Under the pieces are notes generated by a model. The model made no database searches. It was given only the letters and a program-made list of their open reading frames with translations, and was not told the DNA's origin. Made by a program: the position numbers and the translations under genes. Below are positions 9,409 through 18,712 of a DNA stretch of 64,000 nt, piece by piece. Location of the stretch: NCBI RefSeq assembly GCF_025997995.1, contig NZ_AP026683.1, forward strand, positions 1,240,501-1,304,500, given 5' to 3'. This stretch comes from Sediminibacterium sp. TEGAF015 (GTDB lineage: Bacteria > Bacteroidota > Bacteroidia > Chitinophagales > Chitinophagaceae). Numbering within the stretch: the stretch's first letter is position 1; the number at the start of each line of letters is the position of its first letter.

Positions 9409-10830
9409 TTAAGGGAAAATTCCTAATTCAGTGTAAGAAGTACCTACTTTGTTGATTGCGCATACATAAGCAGCTGTTCTCATATCAGGAATAGCAGGAT
9501 TCTCTTTCCAGATAGCCATGATTTCTCTGGTTGCAGCAATCATAGACTCTTCCAATCCACTATGCACCAAATCCACTTCTTCCGGACCATGAAGAATAAT
9601 ATTACGTTCTGCTGTACTTACTGTTTTACCAGTTAATTCTTCCAGCTGGGTAAGGATTTTGGTATTCAGATTTTCAGTGAATCTTTTTTCCATTCTACCG
9701 TATCTTACGTGACTTAGGTTCTTTAACCACTCAAAATAAGAAACAGTTACACCACCTGCGTTCAAGTACATATCAGGAACAACTAAAACACCTTTTTTAG
9801 CAAAAACTTCATCAGCTTCAGGAGTCAATGGGCCATTGGCAGCTTCACCTATTATTTTTGCTTTTACGCGTGGTGCATTTTCGCCATTGATTACATTCTC
9901 TAATGCCGCAGGAATCAAAATATCGCACTCCATTTCCAGTGCTTCCACACTCTTGGCAATATTGGTTGCACCTGGGAAATTAAGAATTGACCCTGTCGCT
10001 TTTCTATGTTGGAAAACTTCTTCCTCATTTAATCCGTTCGCATTGTAAATAGCTCCTTCATATTCAGCAATAGCAATTACTTTAGAACCATTCTCACGGA
10101 AAAATTTGGCTGTATGGTAACCCACATTACCTAATCCTTGTACAATTACTGTTTTTCCTACAACACCAGTAGTCAAACCTAATTTTTCCATTACATCAGG
10201 CATATTACACACTTCGCGAATACCAAAGAAAACGCCCAGACCAGTTGCTTCCTTTCTTCCGCGAACGCCACCCTGCGTTACTGGCTTACCAGTTACACAA
10301 CCAGCAGCATCAATTTCGCCTGGCTTCAATGAAGCATAGGTATCAACAATCCATGACATTTCACGTTCGCCGGTACCATAATCCGGTGCAGGCACGTCAA
10401 TACCAGGTCCAATAAAATTTTTCTTTACCAATTCGCTGGTATAACGTCGTGTAATTTTTTCCAACTCGTATACAGAATACTTTCTTGGATTAATTTTAAT
10501 TCCACCCTTACCTCCGCCAAAAGGAACATTTACAATTGCGCACTTATAAGTCATTAAAGAAGCAAGCGCCATTACTTCATCCTGATTCACTTCATCACTA
10601 AAGCGAATACCTCCTTTACAAGGAGACTTGTGCTGAGAGTGTTGTACTCTATATGCTTCAATCACTTCAATTCTTCCGTCATCCATTTTCACTGGAAAAC
10701 GCATGCTGTAAATACTGTTACAAGCCTTAATTTGTTCTAACAACCCCTTTTCCCATTTGGTAAAACTGGCTGCTTTATCAAAGCTTCTTTCAACACTTTG
10801 AAAAAAGCTGTACGGTTGATGATTCGACAT
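9409..10830 (-). CDS. gdhA: glutamate dehydrogenase
   Basis: 473 aa, somewhat longer than the common 410-450 aa bacterial form. It interconverts glutamate with 2-oxoglutarate and ammonia. The catalytic lysine region SPCKGGIRFSDEVNQDE (about 68-84) and PFGGGKGGIKINPRKYS (about 102-118) are the Glu/Leu/Phe/Val dehydrogenase signatures. The NAD(P)-binding GLGNVGYHTAKFF is near residue 230. It lies 38 bp after ccmD on the same strand and ends at the bidirectional terminator. Cofactor preference cannot be decided by eye. It links nitrogen metabolism to the 2-oxoglutarate dehydrogenase genes found at 22.7-26.8 kb, but it is a separate transcription unit. Confidence 0.92.
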   Translation of the reverse strand: MSNHQPYSFFQSVERSFDKAASFTKWEKGLLEQIKACNSIYSMRFPVKMDDGRIEVIEAYRVQHSQHKSPCKGGIRFSDEVNQDEVMALASLMTYKCAIVNVPFGGGKGGIKINPRKYSVYELEKITRRYTSELVKKNFIGPGIDVPAPDYGTGEREMSWIVDTYASLKPGEIDAAGCVTGKPVTQGGVRGRKEATGLGVFFGIREVCNMPDVMEKLGLTTGVVGKTVIVQGLGNVGYHTAKFFRENGSKVIAIAEYEGAIYNANGLNEEEVFQHRKATGSILNFPGATNIAKSVEALEMECDILIPAALENVINGENAPRVKAKIIGEAANGPLTPEADEVFAKKGVLVVPDMYLNAGGVTVSYFEWLKNLSHVRYGRMEKRFTENLNTKILTQLEELTGKTVSTAERNIILHGPEEVDLVHSGLEESMIAATREIMAIWKENPAIPDMRTAAYVCAINKVGTSYTELGIFP

Positions 10831-10868
10831 GGCAATCGTTTTATTGGTTAAAATCGAAAAATTTAAAA

Positions 10869-11096
10869 TTATTTTTTAAGCCCCTCTTTTTCAAGACGGG
10901 TAATTTTTTTATCAATGCTGATAATGTAAGTAAACAATCCAGCTAAAATAGTAAGCACTACAGCCATTACCACAAAAATTTTTCCGTTGCTTCTCATTAG
11001 ACCTGCATCAGGATTGGAATCTTGGGCCATTGCCTGAGCTGCTAACAGAAAAACAGCGATTAATAATAAGCCGCTATATTTAATCAGTTTAGTCAT
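10869..11096 (-). CDS. ccmD: CcmD-like small membrane protein
   Basis: 75 aa. An N-terminal signal-like hydrophobic segment (about 7-24, ending AMAQ) is followed by one transmembrane helix (about 40-60, IFVVMAVVLTILAGLFTYII) and a basic, lysine-rich tail. This is the layout of the alternative CcmD family of Bacteroidota. It overlaps the 3' end of ccmC by 8 bp, which supports the assignment: CcmD tethers haem-loaded CcmE to CcmABC during cytochrome c maturation. Sequence conservation in such short proteins is weak, so the call rests largely on context. Confidence 0.75.
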   Translation of the reverse strand: MTKLIKYSGLLLIAVFLLAAQAMAQDSNPDAGLMRSNGKIFVVMAVVLTILAGLFTYIISIDKKITRLEKEGLKK

Positions 11097-11769
11097 TATT
11101 CTCCAGTTTATCTTTTAATAGGGAAAATCTTATTTGAAGGGTACTTATCCAGGTCCCCAATAATGTCCATCCAATTACTGCCGGATAAAAAACAATTCGC
11201 ATTTGCGCATCCATGTCTTTCCCATTTATACCTGGATTACCTTCTGCACCTTGTCCTCCGGGATGTAGAGATTCGGTAAGTCTTGGCAAGATCCACAGGG
11301 TGGGGAAAAGCATAAAAAATGCAAATATGTTATATACTGCTCCAATTCTACCCTTTTTATCGTCTTCTTTTAAACTACCCCTCAATACAAAATAAGCCAG
11401 GTAAATAAGCATAGCGATGGCCGCGCCATTTTGTTTGGGGTCACCACTCCAGGGGCTTCCCCACTGATAATTGGCCCAGATGGAACCTGTAACCAAACCC
11501 AATATTCCATAAATAACTCCTGTAACAGCAAATGCCACAGCATAATGGTCATTTTTAGCAATTGGATTTCTCAGGTACCTGATAGAGTAAATCAATGAAA
11601 CCAGCAGCAAAATCATCATGGTGAACCACATAGGAGCATGGAAGAAAAAGTTACGTATGGACTCTTTCATGCGGTCATCCAGCTTTGGCACTTTTACGTA
11701 AAATCCGTAGGTGCACGTATATACCAATAAAAGAATTGACAATATTTTCCACCAGTATTTGCGAATCAT
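11089..11769 (-). CDS. ccmC: cytochrome c assembly protein CcmC (CcsA family)
   Basis: 226 aa with six predicted membrane helices. CcmC delivers haem to CcmE. The tryptophan-rich haem-handling motif appears as WANYQWGSPWSGDPKQNGAA (about 103-122), a variant of the WWD loop. Conserved histidines sit in FFFHAPMW (about 42-49) and before the loop near residue 165-170 (SLHPGG). A TAATTTTG promoter motif lies about 47 bp upstream. ccmC is followed by ccmD with an 8 bp overlap and then gdhA. ccmA, ccmE and ccmF are absent from the window. Confidence 0.85.
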   Translation of the reverse strand: MIRKYWWKILSILLLVYTCTYGFYVKVPKLDDRMKESIRNFFFHAPMWFTMMILLLVSLIYSIRYLRNPIAKNDHYAVAFAVTGVIYGILGLVTGSIWANYQWGSPWSGDPKQNGAAIAMLIYLAYFVLRGSLKEDDKKGRIGAVYNIFAFFMLFPTLWILPRLTESLHPGGQGAEGNPGINGKDMDAQMRIVFYPAVIGWTLLGTWISTLQIRFSLLKDKLENND

Positions 11770-11815
11770 TGAATACAGTTTTGCCCGAAGTTGACCCCCT
11801 GGGTTTGAATTGCTG

Positions 11816-11823
11816 CAAAATTA
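11816..11823 (-). promoter_or_regulatory. TAnnTTTG promoter motif for ccmC-ccmD
   Basis: The minus strand reads TAATTTTG. The predicted transcription start is near 11809, leaving about a 40 nt leader before the ccmC ATG. Confidence 0.5.
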
Positions 11824-11960
11824 GGTGAAAGCAACCCAATAAACCTTGTCATTGTGTAAATTTTACCTATCCTTAGCATTCTGCGCAGGCCTCCAGAACA
11901 AACCAATAAAGAAATCAACTTCTCACTGGAAACAATGATGGAAAAACCACCGATTTTCGT

Positions 11961-11968
11961 TAGTTTTG
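11961..11968 (+). promoter_or_regulatory. TAnnTTTG promoter motif for queA
   Basis: TAGTTTTG followed by C matches the Bacteroidota -7 consensus. The start of transcription should be near 11975, so the queA leader would be about 90 nt, long for this window. The leader contains a short GC-rich inverted repeat (CCGCCCAGGCGG, 12010-12021). The rest of the 11770-12064 gap shows nothing recognisable. Confidence 0.5.
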
Positions 11969-12064
11969 CACACTTTCAAATTCATGCCGTAACATGAAGT
12001 TATCCTATTCCGCCCAGGCGGATTGAACAACTTGCTGTGGCTATCATCTTAAAAGATTAGTTAC

Positions 12065-13114
12065 ATGAAATTATCTCAGTTCAAGTTTGACCTCCCGTTA
12101 AACTTAATTGCACAAAATCCAACCAAGAAAAGAGAAGACAGCCGCTTAATGGTTGTAGACCGCAAGAGCGGACACATGGAAAACAGACAATTCAAAGACA
12201 TCCTTGATTATTATGACGATAAAGATGTTTTTGTAGTGAACAACACCAAGGTATTTCCTGCCAGAATGTATGGTCGGAAAGAGAAAACCGGCGCAAAGAT
12301 CGAAGTTTTCCTTTTACGCGAATTAAACAAGCCCAACAGACTATGGGATGTAATTGTTGATCCCGCAAGAAAAATCAGGGTTGGGAATAAACTGTACTTT
12401 GGAGACAATGAAGAATTAGTAGCGGAAGTTATTGACAATACTACCAGCCGTGGAAGAACCATCCGTTTTTTATGGGACGATGATGATGAAAGTTTCAAGA
12501 AAATGCTTGAATTTTTAGGAGAAACCCCACTTCCAAAATACATTAAGCGCAAGCCAGACGAAGAAGACAAAGAAAGATACCAGACGGTTTATGCTAAACA
12601 CGAAGGGGCAGTTGCTGCGCCTACGGCAGGGTTGCACTTTAGCAAAGAATTGATTAAAAGATGTGAAATACAGGGTATTCGCTTTGCAGAAGTTACCTTA
12701 CATACAGGACTAGGTACTTTCAGACCTATTGAGGTTGAAGACCTTAGTAAACATAAAATGGATGCAGAGTATTATCAGATTGACGAACAAGCCTGCGCTA
12801 TCGTAAATAAGGCAAAAGAGAATGGCAAACGAATCTGTTCTATTGGCACTACAACAATGCGTGCAATGGAAAGCAGTTTCACCGCTCAACAAATGTTGAA
12901 GCCAAGTGAGGGATGGACCAACCATTTCATTCATCCTCCTTATAATTTCAATGTTGCTGACAGCCTTGTTACCAATTTCCATTTACCTAAAACCAGCTTA
13001 TTAATCATGACCTGCGCTTTCGCCGGTTACGATTTAGCAATGGAAGCTTATAAAAAAGCAATTAAAGACAAATACAGGTTCTTCAGCTATGGTGATGCGC
13101 TGTTGATTATTTAA
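12065..13114 (+). CDS. queA: S-adenosylmethionine:tRNA ribosyltransferase-isomerase
   Basis: 349 aa. It transfers and isomerises the ribosyl part of SAM onto 7-aminomethyl-7-deazaguanine in tRNA, giving epoxyqueuosine at the wobble position. Family motifs are [20 protein letters not shown] (about 8-27), [16 protein letters not shown] (about 180-195), [18 protein letters not shown] and [18 protein letters not shown] near the C-terminus. It appears monocistronic, with its own promoter motif and a strong downstream terminator (13152-13187). Confidence 0.95.
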   Translation: MKLSQFKFDLPLNLIAQNPTKKREDSRLMVVDRKSGHMENRQFKDILDYYDDKDVFVVNNTKVFPARMYGRKEKTGAKIEVFLLRELNKPNRLWDVIVDPARKIRVGNKLYFGDNEELVAEVIDNTTSRGRTIRFLWDDDDESFKKMLEFLGETPLPKYIKRKPDEEDKERYQTVYAKHEGAVAAPTAGLHFSKELIKRCEIQGIRFAEVTLHTGLGTFRPIEVEDLSKHKMDAEYYQIDEQACAIVNKAKENGKRICSIGTTTMRAMESSFTAQQMLKPSEGWTNHFIHPPYNFNVADSLVTNFHLPKTSLLIMTCAFAGYDLAMEAYKKAIKDKYRFFSYGDALLII

Positions 13115-13151
13115 CGCATTCTAATTGAGCTAAACTTAATTGTAAAATATT

Positions 13152-13187
13152 AAAAGCCAGTAGAGGTAAAATCCTACTGGCTTTTTT
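13152..13187 (+). terminator. intrinsic terminator of queA
   Basis: A 12-bp perfect stem (AAAAGCCAGTAG with CTACTGGCTTTT), a 10 nt loop and a following T-run. The A-run on the left arm may let it also act on the convergent DUF1801 transcript. Confidence 0.85.
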
Positions 13188-13212
13188 ATTCGAAAAAGAT
13201 TCGCTTACAGTT

Positions 13213-13683
13213 TTATTTTTTCTTTCGATTGTTCTTATACAAATTCTCATATATAGAAATCCATTCTTCAGGTGTCATTTTCTGCACAAGCTCCCCTATT
13301 AGTGCATTAGGAACCTGGGCTGTTTTTTTAAACCTTATACAACTTTTGCCCATATCCAACTTTGTAGGTGTAGCCATCTTATAGGCTTGGGTAAACCATT
13401 CAAGTAAGGATGGCTGGGCATAGATACCCATATGATAGAATGCAATAAAATTCTTTTGTGCAGCCAATGCCATAAACGGCAGGGGTAGTTTAGGATCACA
13501 GTGATACCCATCCTTATACAGGCTATGTGGCACTACATATCCGATCATGCCATAACTGATGCACTCTTCAAATCCTGCAGGTAAATTTCCGGTTATGGCA
13601 TCCCGAATCTGAGAGAAAACTTCTTTTTGTTCATCAGGAATTTGTTTCAGATACTCCTTAACTGTTTTGGCACCACTAATCAT
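13213..13683 (-). CDS. DUF1801 (YdhG-like) protein
   Basis: 156 aa from ATG 13683; an upstream in-frame codon would extend it into the neighbouring gene. Residues VKEYLKQIPDEQKEVFSQIRDAI near the N-terminus and GFEECISYGMIGYVV (about 40-54) are typical of the DUF1801 family, as are the later FYHMGIYAQPSLLEWF and KSCIRFKK segments. The family shares an SHS2-like small alpha/beta fold and has no established activity. The start overlaps the stop of the Pr6Pr gene by 8 bp, so it is the last gene of that transcript. Confidence 0.8.
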   Translation of the reverse strand: MISGAKTVKEYLKQIPDEQKEVFSQIRDAITGNLPAGFEECISYGMIGYVVPHSLYKDGYHCDPKLPLPFMALAAQKNFIAFYHMGIYAQPSLLEWFTQAYKMATPTKLDMGKSCIRFKKTAQVPNALIGELVQKMTPEEWISIYENLYKNNRKKK

Positions 13684-14323
13684 TAGTATACGTTTTAATT
13701 TTTTGAGATCGCTTATTGGCAATAAAACTCAAACTCAGAGAGAGAAATGTGAAAACTAATAAAACAAGCAAACTATTTCCAAATGCCTGGAGAAAACTTA
13801 TTTTATTTAGATCCAGAAACGGATATGGATAAAAACCTGAAAAATTTCCTCTGATAATTGTGTATACAAAGTATACTGCAGGATATATTAACCAATAAGG
13901 TATTGATTGATATTGAATTGTTCTTTTTGAAGTAAATAGTATCCAATATACAATTGAAAGTATTGGCGAAAAACTATGCAGACCATGATCCGCCCAAAAA
14001 GCCAGACCCAGTGGATTATGTAATTGACTTAAAATAGCATGATATACAATTCCAACCACTAGAATATAAACTGTTATTGCCGTGCCTGTTTCTGGCTTAT
14101 GCCAAAAACTTGCATCACTATTTCGTGACAATAAAAGGTTAAGGAAATAAATAAAAACCAGCGTGTTACTTAAAATCGTGAAATAGCTGAAGAACCGAAT
14201 AACAACATCCACTACATCCTTGTTGGCAGGATTGTGGAGCATGATTGATAACTGAAGTATTAAACTTGAAAAAACAAGTATTACAATGAACGGTTCCAAT
14301 AATTTTTTGAGCCTAAGGGACAT
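13676..14323 (-). CDS. Pr6Pr-family membrane protein
   Basis: 215 aa with about six transmembrane helices. HNPANKDVVDVVIRFFSYFTILSNTLVF (about 31-58, quoted here in part: RFFSYFTILSNTLVF) is the family hallmark; later features are the histidine in ADHGLHSFSPIL and the YPAVYFVYTIIRG segment. The family is related to the AIG1/FAR-17a membrane proteins, some of which are serine/threonine hydrolases of lipid esters, but bacterial members are uncharacterised. It is followed by DUF1801 with an 8 bp overlap and preceded by a YitT gene on the same strand. Confidence 0.75.
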   Translation of the reverse strand: MSLRLKKLLEPFIVILVFSSLILQLSIMLHNPANKDVVDVVIRFFSYFTILSNTLVFIYFLNLLLSRNSDASFWHKPETGTAITVYILVVGIVYHAILSQLHNPLGLAFWADHGLHSFSPILSIVYWILFTSKRTIQYQSIPYWLIYPAVYFVYTIIRGNFSGFYPYPFLDLNKISFLQAFGNSLLVLLVFTFLSLSLSFIANKRSQKIKTYTND

Positions 14324-14360
14324 ATCATTTAATTATCCATTGAATTTAATCAAAAAATAA

Positions 14361-15338
14361 TTAATGCCCTACCCCCCTTCGTTTAATCATCCCGCCTTTG
14401 GTATCTTTAATACTACTCATGACAACAAAAGCATTGGGATCAATTTTCTCCAATTCAGTATTTAATTTGTTGATTTCTAAGCGGGTAATTACCGTATATA
14501 CTATATCCATGTCTTTAACATCGCCACTTTTACCATACCCTCTCTTTCCTTTATAAACAGTAACACCACGACCAAGAATATTTATAATCATCGCCCTAAC
14601 TTCATCGTTATGAACGGAGATAATGGTAACCCCTGTATATTCTTCTAAACCTTCAATAATGAAATCTAGGGTTTTAGAAGCACTTAAATAGGTTAGCAAT
14701 GAATACATCGCAATTTCAACAGATAAAAAATAAGCCGCTGTAGAAAAAATCAACACATTAATGACAATAATAACATCCCCTATGGTCATACCTGATTTTC
14801 TGCTAACAGCAATCGCTAATACTTCAGTACCATCTAAAACGCCTCCGCCTCTAATGGAGAGTCCGATTCCTGCTCCTAAAAAGAATCCACCGAATACAGC
14901 GACCAACAGATTGTCTTTTGTGATATCTGGAAATTCTACAAAGTGAACCGTTAAGGATAGTAATAAAATAGCTATGGCAGACTTTATGGCAAATTGTGTC
15001 CCCAAAATTCTGTATCCAAATAAAAGGAAGGGTATATTAACCAACAAAATTAGTAACCCAACGGGCACACCGGATAAGGCAGAAATTAAAAGAGAAATAC
15101 CTGTTGCACCACCATCAATAAAATGATTGGTTAACAAGAACCCTTTTAATCCAAACGCAGCTGAAAGTACACCTAAGAAAATTAGCAGCGCATCTTTTAA
15201 ACCGGCAAAAATAGTCACCCTAAAAATTCTAAGTCCCTTTGCAATCTGATAAGCACTATATACACCTTCCTGACTTTTATTTTTCTTGTCAGGATTTAAA
15301 ACACTACGTACAATTAAATTTTTGAGAAATTGATGCAT
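14361..15338 (-). CDS. YitT-family membrane protein
   Basis: 325 aa. A soluble N-terminal stretch of about 35 residues is followed by five or six membrane helices, then a C-terminal DUF2179 domain (about 240-320: EYTGVTIISVHNDEVRAMI and GRGVTVYKGKRGYGKSGD). YitT proteins are widespread inner-membrane proteins of unknown substrate; the DUF2179 domain resembles PII-like folds. Glycine-rich helix pairs such as FIDGGATGISLLISALSG and IRGGGVLDGTEVLAIAVS are typical. The gap of 12 bp to the upstream carboxypeptidase-like regulatory protein suggests one transcript. Confidence 0.85.
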   Translation of the reverse strand: MHQFLKNLIVRSVLNPDKKNKSQEGVYSAYQIAKGLRIFRVTIFAGLKDALLIFLGVLSAAFGLKGFLLTNHFIDGGATGISLLISALSGVPVGLLILLVNIPFLLFGYRILGTQFAIKSAIAILLLSLTVHFVEFPDITKDNLLVAVFGGFFLGAGIGLSIRGGGVLDGTEVLAIAVSRKSGMTIGDVIIVINVLIFSTAAYFLSVEIAMYSLLTYLSASKTLDFIIEGLEEYTGVTIISVHNDEVRAMIINILGRGVTVYKGKRGYGKSGDVKDMDIVYTVITRLEINKLNTELEKIDPNAFVVMSSIKDTKGGMIKRRGVGH

Positions 15339-15350
15339 ACTTGCAAGTTA

Positions 15351-16478
15351 CTAATACTTATACTCAAGTGGCAACAAGTTTGACAATTTTTCAGACCATG
15401 CCCAATAATCCAGCGTGAGTATATCCTTGCCAAAAAAATAACTTCCATTAGCAAGCACCGAAACAATTTTAGAAGAATCAGGCATAAACAATTTAGCTGT
15501 TAGCGGATCTCCTAAACTTACATTTCGCTTAGATTTTATATACAAGGAAGACATTAATTTGTCTTTATACACTACTTGCAAATAGTCATTAAATTTCAAT
15601 CCCGCCGTATTGTCGTCAATAGCAAAAGCTATACTATCACCGTTTAAGGGAGTATTTATCAACACATCCACTTCTTCCATAATTGGCTCTCCATTAATTT
15701 TAATAGTGGCGCTTGGGACTTTCTGTCTTATTACCCTCCTTAATTCAAAACCTTCCTCCAGTATTTTATTCCGAAAAACACTGCGCATAAAATGCATTAG
15801 AGAACCTTTATATGTTTCTTTTCTGGTTTCAGTCCACTTTTGTTTTTGCCTATTGTTTTTAGATTGCTTTTCCGCAAATAAAGGATATCCCTGATAATAG
15901 AATATGCGGGTTTTATAATTGTGTTCAAATTGAGTAAGGGTGTAAGTTAAATCGAAGCCCAGCGCATTGTTTTCAAGTTTGAGAGGCTCTGTTGCGTAAG
16001 CTCGAAGAATATTTTCCTTTTTGCTATAATTAAATTTAACTGCACCCTTATTCAACAACCTGCATTTCATAGCATTAGGTGTGTTCCCAATCAACATTTC
16101 CATAAAGAAGTCGCCCCATTTCTCCCATCCGTTTTTATCGTAATTTCCAACAATTACTTCTTCCAATTCAGCAACCCGTGGCTTTAGTTCAATAATCAAT
16201 CCTGTTAGATTTTCCTGTAAGCTTACTTCCCTCGCATAGGTTTCATACCCAATCATGGCAACTACAAGATTGAATCGACCATTTCCTGTTATTTCCAGTT
16301 TAAACGCACCAGCACTATTTGTACTAGTTCCAATAGATGTATTGGCAAGAAACACACTTGCTGAAGACAATGCTTGCTTTGAATGAATATCAATGATGTT
16401 ACCAGTAATAATTCTCTGAGCAGGCAAGAGCTGTGCAAATGCCATCCAGAGAATCATTAAAAGGAATTTGATATTCAT
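15351..16478 (-). CDS. secreted protein with carboxypeptidase-like regulatory domain
   Basis: 375 aa with an N-terminal signal peptide (about 1-20, ending LLPAQ). Residues about 22-107 form a CarboxypepD_reg-like beta-sandwich (ITGNIIDIHSKQALSSASVF, then STNSAGAFKLEI). The remaining 265 residues are a conserved but uncharacterised beta-rich region that often follows this domain in Bacteroidota envelope proteins. No TonB plug or barrel is present, so it is not a SusC-like receptor. It lies 14 bp after lysC on the same strand. Location is periplasm or outer membrane. Confidence 0.75.
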   Translation of the reverse strand: MNIKFLLMILWMAFAQLLPAQRIITGNIIDIHSKQALSSASVFLANTSIGTSTNSAGAFKLEITGNGRFNLVVAMIGYETYAREVSLQENLTGLIIELKPRVAELEEVIVGNYDKNGWEKWGDFFMEMLIGNTPNAMKCRLLNKGAVKFNYSKKENILRAYATEPLKLENNALGFDLTYTLTQFEHNYKTRIFYYQGYPLFAEKQSKNNRQKQKWTETRKETYKGSLMHFMRSVFRNKILEEGFELRRVIRQKVPSATIKINGEPIMEEVDVLINTPLNGDSIAFAIDDNTAGLKFNDYLQVVYKDKLMSSLYIKSKRNVSLGDPLTAKLFMPDSSKIVSVLANGSYFFGKDILTLDYWAWSEKLSNLLPLEYKY

Positions 16479-16492
16479 TAGTCTCTCTCATT

Positions 16493-17812
16493 TTACAAAC
16501 CAAACAAACCCGCATTCAACAATTGCAAAGTTCTGGTTTTGTACGTTTGAGGTAGAAGTAAGGAAATATTATGAGGACTTCCGCCATAGCTCACCATTGT
16601 TGTAGGTATTTCACTAAGGGCATCAAATAATTTTTGCAAAACATGATCAGTTTGGGCAATTTCATTACCAACAATCGAAACAATTGTCTGCCCTTTTTCC
16701 ACGTCCACACTTCCAAATGGTTCTAATTCCCTTACAATTTCATTTAAGAAGGTGTCAGAATCAATGGTTACAGAAACAGCCACTTCAGAAGTGGTAATCA
16801 TATCGATTGATGTTTTATATTTTTCAAACACCTCAAACACTTTACGTAAGAAACCATAGGCAAGTAACATTCGGCTACTTTTAATTTTAATTGCTGTAAT
16901 GCCATCCTTAGCTGCTACCGCCTTAACACCTACGCTACCTGCTTCTTTTGTAATAACTGTTCCTACAGCATCAGGCTGCATTGTATTCAATAATTTTACA
17001 GGTACATTTTCCTGTTGAGCTGGCCAAATACAAGTTGGATGTAAAATTTTTGCACCGAAATAAGCAAGCTCTGCTGCCTCATCAAAACTCAATTGTTCTA
17101 TGGCAACAGTTTTGTTAACAATTCTAGGATCATTGTTGTGCATGCCATCAATATCAGTCCAGATTTCGCATACTTCTGCATTACATGCTGCAGCAATTAA
17201 TGATGCAGTATAGTCGCTTCCACCACGCTTCAAATTATCTACTTCACCCTTTGCATTCTTACATATATATCCCTGAGTCACGAAAATACCTGTACCATTA
17301 TGCTTTGCCAATAAATCATTCAGCTTGGTTCTAATGAGCGGAAGTTGAGGTTCTTCGTTGGCATCAATACTCATAAATTCTAATGCAGGTAATAATTCGT
17401 GCTGAACACCAATTTCAGAAAGATATACAGAGAACAATTTAGTGCTCATCAGTTCTCCTTGAGCCAAAATATCTTTGTTCAATGCTTCACTGAAAGAAAT
17501 GCGAAGTATAATATTGAGAAACTCAAAATGTTCTGCAATAATCTGACGGGCTTTTTCCTGATTCTCCTCTTTTGCAACCAATTGATTTATGAAGCCCAAA
17601 TAATGTTGATGTAAATGCTGAATGGTTTCTTTTGCAGATTCCCTCTCACCTTTTGCCAGTAAATCACTGATTTGAACAAGCGTATTGGTTGTACCGCTAA
17701 GTGCACTCAATACAACAATTTTATGTTTAGAATCTCTGGTAATTAATTTTGCTACTTCGTGCATTCTTTCTGGCTTACCAACACTGGTGCCTCCAAATTT
17801 CATTATTTTCAT
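16493..17812 (-). CDS. lysC: aspartate kinase
   Basis: 439 aa monofunctional aspartokinase, first step of the lysine, threonine and methionine pathways. KFGGTSVGKPERM (about 4-16) is the N-terminal signature. The central NLKRGGSDYTASLIAAA (about 193-209) binds aspartate and ATP. Two C-terminal ACT domains (about 300-435: SSRMLLAYGFLRKVFEVFEK, then QTIVSIVGNEIA) indicate feedback control by an amino acid. A promoter motif TACATTTG lies 18-25 bp upstream of the ATG, giving a short leader. The methionine genes metX/metZ are at 48 kb. Confidence 0.93.
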   Translation of the reverse strand: MKIMKFGGTSVGKPERMHEVAKLITRDSKHKIVVLSALSGTTNTLVQISDLLAKGERESAKETIQHLHQHYLGFINQLVAKEENQEKARQIIAEHFEFLNIILRISFSEALNKDILAQGELMSTKLFSVYLSEIGVQHELLPALEFMSIDANEEPQLPLIRTKLNDLLAKHNGTGIFVTQGYICKNAKGEVDNLKRGGSDYTASLIAAACNAEVCEIWTDIDGMHNNDPRIVNKTVAIEQLSFDEAAELAYFGAKILHPTCIWPAQQENVPVKLLNTMQPDAVGTVITKEAGSVGVKAVAAKDGITAIKIKSSRMLLAYGFLRKVFEVFEKYKTSIDMITTSEVAVSVTIDSDTFLNEIVRELEPFGSVDVEKGQTIVSIVGNEIAQTDHVLQKLFDALSEIPTTMVSYGGSPHNISLLLPQTYKTRTLQLLNAGLFGL

Positions 17813-17829
17813 TGCTGCCTAATTTACAG

Positions 17830-17837
17830 CAAATGTA
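17830..17837 (-). promoter_or_regulatory. TAnnTTTG promoter motif for lysC
   Basis: The minus strand reads TACATTTG. The predicted transcription start is near 17823, leaving about 11 nt before the lysC ATG at 17812. It marks lysC as the head of a transcript that probably runs on into the carboxypeptidase-like regulatory protein and YitT genes. Confidence 0.55.
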
Positions 17838-17852
17838 ACGCTAACAAATGAA

Positions 17853-18710
17853 TCACATGCCATATGGCTTCTGTCCATCGCAGCTCAGATTTTCTCCCGG
17901 GTTCACTCCCAGTTTTTTACAAAAAGCAAGATAATACTGCAACCGGAACTTATTTCTGATAGAGTATACACCGCCACACTCAAGTCCACCATTCACAATA
18001 TTCATAACCGCTCCAAAGCCTGGTTTTCTACCCAAAAGTGAATCCTGTTGATTGGGAATCCATTTGCCAGACATCACTTCGTGACACGAAGGTTTAGGTT
18101 CCTGCGGAGTAATCCAAAACCAAATTGCAGATGCAAAACTTAATTCAGCATCATTTACCAATAATTCTGGTTTTTTAAGGAGGCTATCTTTGTTACCTAA
18201 TACCTGTTCACTAAACAACCCGTAATTATAATTCCAGCTTAATTGAATTGGACCTCTGCCATGATATGATTTACCGTTAACGGGCGGAAAATAGGTATTT
18301 GTTGTATCGCTGTAGTGATCACATCCTTTTAAACAGGTTAACTCCTCTTTATAATACAATCCATAATCATAAAAGCTAGCCATTTCTTTTTCATTTCCTC
18401 CACCTGTTTCATGAGAGATGGTTGCCAGGAATGCCGCAAGTTCTCTTCGCTGAAGTTCCGTAGATGTATTCGAAAGAAAGGTTGGAAATCGCTTCGTTGC
18501 AGCAACAAATGCCTCATAATTATAAAATGGAGTAGACACACTATCCCCCCCATTGATATGCGGAAACAATGCATCCCATTCCACCTTGCTCAATATTTTA
18601 AAACCATCCCGACGATCCTGTTTAGCAGATAAACAAGAAATAAATAGCAATGGCAGAATAATCCTAATCAGAATAGATAATGGTGATTGCATAGTAGAAT
18701 AATTAGGCAT
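17853..18710 (-). CDS. GH19 chitinase-like lipoprotein
   Basis: 285 aa (279 if the ATG at 18692 is used). A signal peptide ends in a lipobox with cysteine in LLFISCLSAK, so it is likely a lipoprotein. The GH19 fold is shown by FLATISHETGGG, carrying the catalytic glutamate, YYKEEL with the probable second acid, GRGPIQLSWNYNYG and FASAIWFWITPQ. GH19 enzymes cut chitin or, in some families, peptidoglycan; the lysozyme-like architecture leaves both possible. It starts 3 bp after the stop of the Ldh-type dehydrogenase gene, so the two are cotranscribed, though no functional link is obvious. Confidence 0.85.
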   Translation of the reverse strand: MPNYSTMQSPLSILIRIILPLLFISCLSAKQDRRDGFKILSKVEWDALFPHINGGDSVSTPFYNYEAFVAATKRFPTFLSNTSTELQRRELAAFLATISHETGGGNEKEMASFYDYGLYYKEELTCLKGCDHYSDTTNTYFPPVNGKSYHGRGPIQLSWNYNYGLFSEQVLGNKDSLLKKPELLVNDAELSFASAIWFWITPQEPKPSCHEVMSGKWIPNQQDSLLGRKPGFGAVMNIVNGGLECGGVYSIRNKFRLQYYLAFCKKLGVNPGENLSCDGQKPYGM

Positions 18711-18712
18711 TA

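Noticed and set aside
12211-12570. 119-residue frame on the minus strand within queA
   Set aside because: Serine/leucine-rich antisense shadow of a conserved gene, with no family features.
15351-16478. SusC-like TonB receptor suggested by the CarboxypepD_reg domain
   Set aside because: At 375 aa it lacks both plug and beta-barrel.
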